Below are positions 1 to 5,351 of a stretch of 7,942 nt of DNA, in pieces. The DNA is from Ramlibacter sp. (lineage in GTDB: Bacteria; Pseudomonadota; Gammaproteobacteria; Burkholderiales; Burkholderiaceae_C), in assembly GCA_023701085.1 (NCBI GenBank), contig JAMPXR010000108.1:1-7942 (forward strand), in the 5' to 3' direction. Numbering within the stretch: position 1 is the first letter of the stretch; each line of letters begins with the position of its first letter. Below the pieces are notes generated by a model, which had not been told where the DNA came from, did no database searches, and saw nothing but the letters and a program-made list of their open reading frames with translations. Made by a program: the position numbers and the translations under genes.

Positions 1-1290
1 CCGGCCCAGCATCACCAGCGCCGCGGCCTTCAGGCCGTGCGCCCACGCGTGGCTGGGGTTGATCTCGATGCAGCGCTCGAAGGCGGCCAGCGCCTGCGGC
101 ATCGAGCCCTGCTCGTACAGCACGCGGCCCTCGATCATGCGCACCGCCGCGCTGTCGGGGGCGATCGCCACCGCGCGCGCGATGGCCTCGGCTGCCCGTT
201 TGAGCTGCTGTTCGCGCTCGGCGTTGAAGCGAGCGTCATGGAGGTAGGTCGAGGCCAGCATGGCCCAGCCCAGCGGCAGCCTGGGATCGTCGCGCACCGC
301 CTCTTCCAGCAGCGCGCGCGCCTTGGCCACCCCCGCGGCGTCGGGTTGCCAGCGCAGGATGGAGCGAGCCTGGCTCAGCGTTTCGGCGGCGCGGATCGCC
401 TCGGCGCGGCCCGAGCGCTCGGCCTCCGCGTGAACGAGCCGCAGGCCCAGCGTGATCGCCACGCCATCCAGCACGTCCTCGCGCAGTTCGGGCATGCCGC
501 CAGGTCCCAGCGGGAAGTCCTGGGACAGCAGGAGGACGGCCGTCTCGGTGCTCACCAGCCGGGCGGCGAGCACCGTGCGGTCGCCATTCATTCGCAGGGT
601 GCCCGCGAGCAGGTAGCGGACCTTGAGCTCGCGCCCGATCGAGCGCGCGTCGGCCGCGCGGCCCTTGTATTGGAAGGCAGTGCCCGGTGCGATCACCGTC
701 GCGCGATGGATCGTGCCGAGCGAATCGATCAAGGCCTCCGTCAGGTCGTCCACGGCGTTGTCGCGCGCAGGGTCGCCGGTCTGGTTCACCACCGGCAGCA
801 CCACCAGCGAGTGCGTCGGGTAGGCGGTGGATGACAAGTCGGTTTGTTGCCAGCCGACCAGGCCGACGGCAAACACCAGCACCAGGGCGGCCATCGCGCC
901 AGCGGCCACCCGGAAGCGGCGCTGCCGATCCGGGAGCGCCGCCGGCGGCGAAGGCACGGGCTGCGCCGGCAGCGGCGCTGCCGGGGCGCCCACGAAGGCA
1001 TAGCCTTGCCGGGGCGAGGTCCGAATCCAGTCGCGGCCTTCCTCGCCGAGCGCCTGGCGGATTTCCTTCACGCACTTGACGAGGGAGTCTTCCGTGACCA
1101 CCACGTCGGGCCAGACCGCCTGCATCAGTTCGTCCTTGCCAACCACGCGGTCGGGGTGCGAGAGCAGGTAGCCCAGGAGGACGGAGGTGCGCGGGCGCAG
1201 CCGGGCGGACCGCCCGCCCAGCGTGAGGTCGCCGCTGAGCGGATCGAACTGGCCATGGCCGATACGCAGATTGCGTTCAGGTGCGTTCAA
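1..1290 (-). CDS. Membrane-anchored winged-helix regulator with TolB-like and TPR sensor region (CadC/ToxR-like), 3' end cut off by window
   Basis: The frame is open for 430 codons from position 1290 to the left edge, so the C-terminus is missing. Residues about 9-101 form an OmpR/PhoB-type winged helix (GKDELMQAVWP, then a recognition-helix stretch ending IRQALG, then a wing ending RQGYAFV). A proline/alanine linker leads to one hydrophobic helix at about 129-147. Residues 161-290 resemble the TolB-like/FlgO-like domain of CadC-family regulators (SLVVLPVVNQTGD and an FQYKG motif). TPR-like helical repeats run from about 303 to the edge. Expected topology is DNA-binding domain in the cytoplasm and sensor region in the periplasm, so it would switch transcription directly from the membrane. 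The start is inferred: an in-frame stop lies about 29 codons upstream and no ATG or GTG is usable, so I chose TTG at 1290, preceded by GGGGA. It is paralogous to the regulator at 3420-5222 and divergent from the gene at 1448. Its ligand and targets cannot be read from the sequence. Confidence 0.88.
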   Translation of the reverse strand, partial: MNAPERNLRIGHGQFDPLSGDLTLGGRSARLRPRTSVLLGYLLSHPDRVVGKDELMQAVWPDVVVTEDSLVKCVKEIRQALGEEGRDWIRTSPRQGYAFVGAPAAPLPAQPVPSPPAALPDRQRRFRVAAGAMAALVLVFAVGLVGWQQTDLSSTAYPTHSLVVLPVVNQTGDPARDNAVDDLTEALIDSLGTIHRATVIAPGTAFQYKGRAADARSIGRELKVRYLLAGTLRMNGDRTVLAARLVSTETAVLLLSQDFPLGPGGMPELREDVLDGVAITLGLRLVHAEAERSGRAEAIRAAETLSQARSILRWQPDAAGVAKARALLEEAVRDDPRLPLGWAMLASTYLHDARFNAEREQQLKRAAEAIARAVAIAPDSAAVRMIEGRVLYEQGSMPQALAAFERCIEINPSHAWAHGLKAAALVMLGR

Positions 1291-1334
1291 AGCTTCCCCG
1301 ATCGGGCGCCCGCGACCGCATCTTTCCTGCCAAT

Positions 1335-1359
1335 GTCGGCGCAGGTCGGGACTTGTCGG
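1335..1359. promoter_or_regulatory. Three GTCGG direct repeats at 10-bp spacing (candidate operator)
   Basis: GTCGG occurs at 1335-1339, 1345-1349 and 1355-1359, exactly 10 bp apart, so all copies lie on one face of the helix. The array sits in the divergent gap, 45-69 bp before the regulator start at 1290 and about 89-113 bp before the ATG at 1448. OmpR-family winged-helix proteins typically bind tandem direct repeats of 10-11 bp. Binding by the adjacent regulator is inference. A TAGAAT hexamer on the minus strand (1372-1377) matches 5 of 6 bases of a -10 box for the regulator gene, but no convincing -35 accompanies it. Confidence 0.4.
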
Positions 1360-1447
1360 CCCCCTGAAGGCATTCTAGTGGCCTGTCCCCCGCGGCCACA
1401 CGCGAAGAAGCTGACGCGGGTCAAACAGCAACCACACGGAGAAACCC

Positions 1448-1924
1448 ATGAAATCGTACAAGTTCCTTGCCCTGATCGGGCTGACCGCCCTGGCTTCTGC
1501 CGCCATGGCGGCAGACGTCGCCTACGAATTCGTCGCCTGCACGCACGGCAAGGCCGTGATGCTGGAGGGAAGCAGCGAATTCGCCGCGTTCGGGTTGGAA
1601 GAGTGGGGGCTGGTGGCCAACAGCAAGGCCCCCGAGTTCGAGAAGGCCAGCACCCATTGCGTGGGCGCCCTGCGCATGGCGGGACCGCGGCCCGTGGGCA
1701 AGGGGCTGTGCAAGTGGACCTTCGCCGACGGCGCCACCGCGGTGGGCGAATGGGAGATGCCGCCCGCCGGCGAGAACAGCTTTACCTGGCTGAACGGTAG
1801 CGGGCGCCTCAAGGGCATCAAGGGCGGCGGCAGTTTCCAGCAGGTGGTCATGGGCGCCACCGTCGATCCGGGCACCTCGCAGAGCTGCCGGCGCGATTGG
1901 GGCAAGTACACGATTCCGGGTTGA
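1448..1924 (+). CDS. Secreted four-cysteine protein of unknown function
   Basis: The product has 158 residues with a clear Sec signal peptide: a lysine-bearing start (MKSYK), a hydrophobic core and a cleavage site after about residue 21 (AMA, then ADV). The mature domain of about 137 residues has cysteines at 31, 71, 88 and 147, enough for two disulfides in the periplasm. Glycine-rich elements (WTFADG at 90-95 and GSGRLKGIKGGGSF at 117-130) resemble the closing strands of small calycin-like or allene-oxide-cyclase-like beta barrels. That fold suggestion is a guess from pattern only. GGAG lies 8 bases before the ATG (cacGGAGaaacccATG). It is followed after 21 bp by a lipoprotein gene on the same strand, so the two are probably one operon. 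It is divergent from a membrane regulator, which suggests regulator-controlled expression. I do not recognise a named family. Confidence 0.8.
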   Translation: MKSYKFLALIGLTALASAAMAADVAYEFVACTHGKAVMLEGSSEFAAFGLEEWGLVANSKAPEFEKASTHCVGALRMAGPRPVGKGLCKWTFADGATAVGEWEMPPAGENSFTWLNGSGRLKGIKGGGSFQQVVMGATVDPGTSQSCRRDWGKYTIPG

Positions 1925-1945
1925 CCGCAAGAAGGAGCATAAGAA

Positions 1946-2584
1946 ATGGACAGCAAGTTGACTATCCGAAGCGGCATGGGTTATGCCGCGGTCGTGGCGC
2001 TGGCCGCCGGCTGCGCCGCCCTCGGGCCGCAACTGGCCGAATGGCGCCCGGCCCCGGTCGGGGCGAGCTGGGAGATCGCCCAGCGCAACAGCGGCAGCTA
2101 CGGCAAGGACGCGCAGGTGCGCATCACCCGCCTCGCCGATTCGACCTGGAAGGGCATCCCCGTCGCCGCCATGAAGTCGTCCAGTGGCGGCACGCTGCTG
2201 ATGCAGGCCAGCGATGGCAAGTGGCTGGCGTTTCTGGGTGCCGACGGCAAGCCCGTCATGAGTTTCGAACCGGCGGTCGGCTGGGATTACCCGCTGTACG
2301 TCGGCAAGAGCTGGACGACGCGCCACAAGCTGACGATGCACGCCGCCAACCAGGTGAGCGATTACGAATTTTCGTGCAAGGTGGAGGACTTCGAGAAGGT
2401 CTCGGTGCGCGCCGGCCTGCTGGACGCATTCCGGGTCCATTGCACCAGCAACATGGGCAGCGACGACATCTTCTGGTCCAGCCCCGACGTGCAGCCGTCC
2501 GTCAAGACCCGGCTGGTGCGCGGGCCGCGCTCTCCTCTGGGACCGGGCATGCAGGAGACCGAACTCGTGTCTCGGCCGTCCTGA
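1946..2584 (+). CDS. Putative outer-membrane lipoprotein of unknown function
   Basis: The product has 212 residues. The N-terminus (KLTIR, then hydrophobic GYAAVVALAAGC) fits a lipoprotein signal with the acylated cysteine at residue 23. Alanine at +2 favours sorting to the outer membrane, and alanine instead of leucine at -3 makes the lipobox slightly atypical. The mature part looks beta-rich. It has a WDYPLYVGKSW stretch (113-123), a VEDFEKVSVRAGLLDAFRVHC stretch (146-166) and WSSPDV (177-182). This layout recurs in uncharacterised exported bacterial proteins ('VGKSW...V.AG.FDAFRV...W.SP.V'). Besides Cys23 there are Cys144 and Cys166, a possible disulfide. AAGGAG lies 9 bases before the ATG and the gene starts 21 bp after its upstream neighbour, so co-transcription is likely. 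No catalytic motif is visible and I assign no function. Confidence 0.8.
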   Translation: MDSKLTIRSGMGYAAVVALAAGCAALGPQLAEWRPAPVGASWEIAQRNSGSYGKDAQVRITRLADSTWKGIPVAAMKSSSGGTLLMQASDGKWLAFLGADGKPVMSFEPAVGWDYPLYVGKSWTTRHKLTMHAANQVSDYEFSCKVEDFEKVSVRAGLLDAFRVHCTSNMGSDDIFWSSPDVQPSVKTRLVRGPRSPLGPGMQETELVSRPS

Positions 2585-2604
2585 GCATTGCGCAAAAAGA
2601 GAGC

Positions 2605-2654
2605 CTCCGGTCCGCCGGCAAGTCCCCTCGACACGCGCCGGGCACGGACCGGAG
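2605..2654. terminator. 10-bp perfect inverted repeat in the gap before the DUF427 gene; possible terminator
   Basis: CTCCGGTCCG (2605-2614) is the exact reverse complement of CGGACCGGAG (2645-2654). An inner pair, CCGGC (2615-2619) with GCCGG (2637-2641), extends the stem across a three-base bulge and leaves a 17-base loop. It begins 20 bases after the lipoprotein stop codon. Read rightward it has no T-run, so it would be an atypical terminator for that operon. Read leftward the stem is followed by CTCTCTTTTT, a better intrinsic-terminator tail, so it could stop antisense transcription arriving from the right. The function is inferred from structure only. Confidence 0.45.
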
Positions 2655-2674
2655 ATTCCGTCGTAAGCTCCTCG

Positions 2675-2691
2675 CTTCGGCACCGAAGGAG
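2675..2691 (+). promoter_or_regulatory. Ribosome binding site of the DUF427 gene inside a small hairpin
   Basis: CTTCGG (2675-2680) can pair with CCGAAG (2683-2688), and the AAGGAG Shine-Dalgarno (2686-2691) overlaps the right arm. CTCCT (2669-2673) can alternatively pair with AGGAG (2687-2691). Either fold would partly hide the ribosome site. The spacing to the ATG at 2699 is 7 bases, which supports that start over a TTG 111 bases upstream. Confidence 0.4.
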
Positions 2692-2698
2692 AGAGCGT

Positions 2699-2980
2699 AT
2701 GAAAGCCACATGGAACGGCGTGGTGATCGCGCAAAGCGACGACACCGTGGTCGCGGACGGGAACCACTACTTTCCCGCCGCGTCGCTCAGGCGCGAGTAC
2801 GTGACGTTCAGCAACCACCGCAGCAGCAACCCGGTGAACGGGGAGGCTTGCTATTACTCGCTGCTGGTCCAGGGCGAGTTGAAGGCGGATGCGGCGTGGT
2901 ACTACCCGAATCCCAAACCAGACGCGGAAATGCTCAGGGACCGGGTGGCGTTCGGCAACGGGGTGAAGGTCGAGCTGTAG
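2699..2980 (+). CDS. DUF427 family protein
   Basis: The 93-residue product matches the DUF427 family over its full length. It opens with MKATWNGVVIAQSDDTVVAD, continues with NHYFPAASLRREY (22-34), has EACYYSLLV (49-57) and the hallmark AAWYYPNPKP (65-74), and ends in RVAFGNGVKVEL. Family members are small cytosolic proteins without an established biochemical role, and there is no signal peptide. Oddly, the conserved Cys-Pro-Trp-Lys-Gly motif that I recall before the YY is here Asn-Pro-Val-Asn-Gly (44-48), and the usual FWKG near the end is FGNG (85-88), so both WKG elements are changed in parallel. The start is set by AAGGAG 7 bases upstream; an in-frame TTG at 2588 would add an implausible basic extension through the inverted repeat. 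The gap of 114 bp and the hairpins between suggest it is expressed separately from the two genes upstream. Confidence 0.9.
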   Translation: MKATWNGVVIAQSDDTVVADGNHYFPAASLRREYVTFSNHRSSNPVNGEACYYSLLVQGELKADAAWYYPNPKPDAEMLRDRVAFGNGVKVEL

Positions 2981-3015
2981 AGTCATCGCGACACACTGCT
3001 GCCGACCCCTCGCGG

Positions 3016-3037
3016 GCCGCCAGGGTTCATCGGCGGC
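3016..3037 (+). terminator. Possible weak hairpin terminator between convergent genes
   Basis: GCCGCC (3016-3021) and GGCGGC (3032-3037) form a 6-bp GC stem with a 10-base loop. It lies 36 bases after the DUF427 stop and just beyond the stop of the convergent gene at 3053. There is no T-run on either side, so intrinsic termination is doubtful. Confidence 0.25.
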
Positions 3038-3052
3038 TTGCAACGCTGGAAG

Positions 3053-3253
3053 TCAGCGCACGGCAGAGGCTGGCCAGGCGGCCAGGTCGTCCACGGCGCT
3101 CGTTGTCGCATCCTGGGTCGACGTCACGGGCGGGGCGGCAACAGGTGCCTCGATCGCGCCGGTGTGCCGCGGGCGCAGCAAGTCGACGGACTGCGCTAGG
3201 GGGATCAGTGCCATGGCGACAACAGCGGCAAGGACGTAGAGTGCTCGGTTCAT
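3053..3253 (-). CDS. Small exported or membrane-anchored protein, 66 residues
   Basis: The reading frame starts at ATG 3253 with AGGAG 7 bases upstream (cAGGAGcctctcATG); the frame stays open to 3292 but the good ribosome site fixes the shorter start. The product begins MNRALYVLAAVVAMALIPLA, either an uncleaved membrane anchor or a Sec signal cleaved near LAQS (residues 19-22). The remaining 44 residues are low in complexity, rich in Ala, Pro, Thr and Val, with a cluster APVAAPPVTS and an acidic, Trp-containing C-terminus. No cysteines or catalytic motif are present, and I recognise no family. It lies 166 bp downstream of, and on the same strand as, the second regulator, with a phased repeat array in that gap, so it may be that regulator's target. 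The coding call rests on start signal, codon bias and the export signal, not on homology. Confidence 0.6.
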   Translation of the reverse strand: MNRALYVLAAVVAMALIPLAQSVDLLRPRHTGAIEAPVAAPPVTSTQDATTSAVDDLAAWPASAVR

Positions 3254-3350
3254 GAGAGGCTCCTGAAAGGGTGTGGACAGGACCGTCGGCAAGCGCGCCG
3301 GCCGGTGAGATCACTGTCGGACGCCGGCGCGCCAGAGTCTTGAAGACACC

Positions 3351-3380
3351 CTCAAAGAGTTCTCAAATTGCGCTCAATTT
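3351..3380. promoter_or_regulatory. Three CTCAA direct repeats at 11-bp spacing (candidate operator)
   Basis: CTCAA occurs at 3351-3355, 3362-3366 and 3373-3377, exactly 11 bp apart (TTGAG on the minus strand). The last two copies are embedded in an inverted repeat, AAATTG-cgct-CAATTT (3365-3380). The stretch is AT-rich in otherwise very GC-rich DNA. It lies 98-124 bp upstream of the ATG of the small exported protein (3253) and just past the stop of the second regulator. Tandem 11-bp repeats are characteristic of PhoB/OmpR-type winged-helix binding sites. A smaller palindrome, GTCTTGAAGAC (3337-3347), follows on the side facing the small gene. Which protein binds is inference. Confidence 0.5.
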
Positions 3381-3419
3381 CACGGGGGAGCCGGCCGGGA
3401 ATCCAGAAAACGGCTAGCG

Positions 3420-5222
3420 CTAGTCACGCATTCCCAACTCGCGCAGACTCGTGGTCAGCCGCGTGCGCATTTCGGCATGGTCCGGTCCCGCGTTCGGAAC
3501 CCGCGCCTGGACGTGCCCGGCCGCAAAGGCCGGGTGGCGGCGCATGTGCTCGTCGAACGCCTGCTGCGCCGCGTCACGCCGGCCCAGTCGCAGCAGCGCG
3601 GCCGCGTGGATCGGTGGCCACACGAGTGTGGGCGTGGTCATGGCAGCGGTCTGGCTCCATTCGCGCGCCAGCTCGTAGCGGCCGGCGCCGAAGTGCGCCA
3701 GTGCCAGCCGGTACTGCCACTCCGCGCGGAAGGGGTCGCGCGGCCCGAGGCGCAGCGCACGTTCGAGCGCCTGCACCGCCTCGTCGTAGCGTCCGTTGAA
3801 CAGCAGGGCTGCTCCGTGTGCACCGAAGGCCAGCGGCAGCCGGTAACGAGCGCTCCACTCGGTCGTGCTCGCCAGCATCGCCGGGAAATCACGTTTCAGA
3901 AAAAGCACCAGGGTCTTGGAGCTGTAGGCGTAGTTGCCGTCGCGGTCGAGCCGCTGCAGATTTGCCGCAGCCTCCTCGGCCCTGCGTAATGCGGCGGGCC
4001 GGTCATTGGTCCAGCCGTTGCTCAGCAGCGCATTGGTCGTGAAGTGGATGCCACCCCAGGCTCGGGCAGAGTCCGGGTTCATTTCCAGGGCGCGGTCGAA
4101 CAGCGCCCGCGCAGCCACCACGTTTTCGCGCGTGACGCCGCGATACCACAGCGCATAGCCCTGCATCGCAAGATCGTCGGCCGTCACCTGCGTTGGCGAC
4201 AGCGCGGCGATGCGCTGGCCCGTGGAGCGGTAGAGCTCGGCAACGAGCGTGCGCTCGAGCGCCACTGCCACGTCACCGACGGCCCGCGCCAGTTCGGCGC
4301 GCTCGATGTCGAACACCTCGGCCCAGCGCTGCACGCCGCTCTCGCCGTCGATGAGCGCCAAGTTGATCCGGATCCTGCCGCCTTCGTGACGCAGACTGCC
4401 TTGCACGACATGGCGCACGCCCATCTCGCGTGCCACCTGGCGCGGGTCCACGGCTTTGCCCTTGTAGGTACTGGCTGTGTCACGAGCGATCACAAGGCTG
4501 TCGGGCACCTGCGCGACGGCAATCACGAGGTCGCCATGAAGCGCGTCGGCCATCCACTCGGCGTTGTTCGGCTGTCCTTCGAACGCGAGCGGCAGCACGA
4601 TGATGGACAAGGGCGGCACGTCGCGCGGCAAGGGTGCCCGGGCCAGGTCCGCCGGGGATTGCCAGGCGCTGGCCGGGCTGCGCCAGCCCAGCCAGGCAAC
4701 GGTCGCCAACAGGACGACGAGCAGCAGCCCGCCGAACACCAACAGGCTGCGGTGTCGAAGCGTGGGAGGAAATCCGACCAGGGCGGCGCCGATCAGTGCA
4801 GCTTCGACCGGGGCGTCCACCTGGGGCGCAGTCAAGGTGGCCGAGCCAGCAACGGCCGCCGGCGCCGCCTCGGCAGCCGCATCCGATTGCTCGTCGGGCA
4901 CCAGCATGTAGCCGCGCCGTGCGATATTGCGCACGAGCCGGTGCCCATCGTCGCCAAGCACGCGTCTGATGTCGGCGATGGCCTGCGTCAGCGATCCCTC
5001 GCTTACCACGACCGCGGGCCAGACCTGGCTCATCAGTTCATCCTTGCCCACCACCTCCGCGCGCCGGCGGCCAAGCACGAGCAACACGTCCAGTGCCTGC
5101 TTGCGCAGGCCAGCGAGTTCGCCTTGCGCGTCGAACAATTCACCCGCGGCCAAGTCGAGCGTGCAGCGCCCCAGCGCCAGCCGGCTCGCAGGCGAAACCG
5201 CCGTCGCTGTGGGATGGTTCAT
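3420..5222 (-). CDS. Membrane-anchored winged-helix transcriptional regulator with TolB-like and TPR domains (CadC/ToxR-like)
   Basis: The product is a complete 600-residue one-component regulator. Residues about 15-108 are an OmpR/PhoB-type winged helix (GKDELMSQVWPAVVVSEGSL at 59-78, IRRVLGDDGHRLVRNIARRGYMLV to 108). An Ala/Pro-rich linker leads to a strong membrane helix at about 158-179 (LLVFGGLLLVVLLATVAWLG). Residues 204-330 are a TolB-like/FlgO-like domain (PLSIIVLPLAF, STYKGKAVDPRQVAREMGVRHVVQGSL). From about 347 to 570 there are TPR-like helical repeats, including GRYDEAVQALERALRLGPRDP (478-497). This order matches CadC-family regulators that sense in the periplasm and act on DNA from the membrane. 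There is no good Shine-Dalgarno before the ATG at 5222, but the winged helix begins just downstream, so the start is reasonable. A CTAGCGCTAG palindrome overlaps the stop codon. Signal and regulon are unknown; the adjacent 66-residue exported protein is a plausible target. Confidence 0.92.
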   Translation of the reverse strand: MNHPTATAVSPASRLALGRCTLDLAAGELFDAQGELAGLRKQALDVLLVLGRRRAEVVGKDELMSQVWPAVVVSEGSLTQAIADIRRVLGDDGHRLVRNIARRGYMLVPDEQSDAAAEAAPAAVAGSATLTAPQVDAPVEAALIGAALVGFPPTLRHRSLLVFGGLLLVVLLATVAWLGWRSPASAWQSPADLARAPLPRDVPPLSIIVLPLAFEGQPNNAEWMADALHGDLVIAVAQVPDSLVIARDTASTYKGKAVDPRQVAREMGVRHVVQGSLRHEGGRIRINLALIDGESGVQRWAEVFDIERAELARAVGDVAVALERTLVAELYRSTGQRIAALSPTQVTADDLAMQGYALWYRGVTRENVVAARALFDRALEMNPDSARAWGGIHFTTNALLSNGWTNDRPAALRRAEEAAANLQRLDRDGNYAYSSKTLVLFLKRDFPAMLASTTEWSARYRLPLAFGAHGAALLFNGRYDEAVQALERALRLGPRDPFRAEWQYRLALAHFGAGRYELAREWSQTAAMTTPTLVWPPIHAAALLRLGRRDAAQQAFDEHMRRHPAFAAGHVQARVPNAGPDHAEMRTRLTTSLRELGMRD

Positions 5223-5254
5223 GGCCGCATGACCGGGGCACGATCGCTCGGCTC

Positions 5255-5260
5255 ATCATA
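5255..5260 (-). promoter_or_regulatory. Candidate -10 box of the second regulator gene
   Basis: On the minus strand TATGAT matches 5 of 6 bases of the sigma-70 -10 consensus and lies 32 bases before the ATG at 5222. No good -35 is found at 16-18 bp, so it would need an activator or be a weak promoter. Confidence 0.3.
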
Positions 5261-5351
5261 GGGCGTTTTGCCGCATGTGGACGACCGATGGGGCCGAGCC
5301 CGGTGCGGCGGCGCCCCCTGCAAGGGCGATCGATCGCAATGTCGCAGCCAG

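Noticed and set aside
37..834. Long open frame on the plus strand (265 codons)
   Set aside because: It is antisense to the regulator at 1-1290, whose domains are recognisable; the His/Arg/Gln-rich product is typical of a shadow frame in GC-rich DNA.
2588..2698. Upstream extension of the DUF427 gene from a TTG
   Set aside because: It would run through the inverted repeat, adds a basic non-family stretch and ignores the AAGGAG in front of the ATG at 2699.
1421..3043. 540-codon open frame on the minus strand across four genes
   Set aside because: It overlaps two signal-peptide genes and the recognisable DUF427 gene on the other strand; its composition is low-complexity His/Arg/Gly with no domain.
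1897..3255. 452-codon plus-strand open frame
   Set aside because: It is out of frame with the lipoprotein and DUF427 genes and is Arg-rich, as expected for a shadow frame.
3414..3423. CTAGCGCTAG palindrome overlapping the stop codon of the second regulator
   Set aside because: It is too short and isolated, and no T-run follows it, so it does not support a terminator or attachment-site call.
4044..5261. 405-codon plus-strand open frame opposite the second regulator
   Set aside because: The minus strand encodes a complete four-domain regulator; the opposite frame is His/Arg/Gln-rich without motifs.
5326..5337. Perfect 12-bp palindrome GCGATCGATCGC after the SDR gene
   Set aside because: GATC/CGATCG words are common in such genomes; it is a single copy without a T-tail or clear promoter relation, so chance is adequate.
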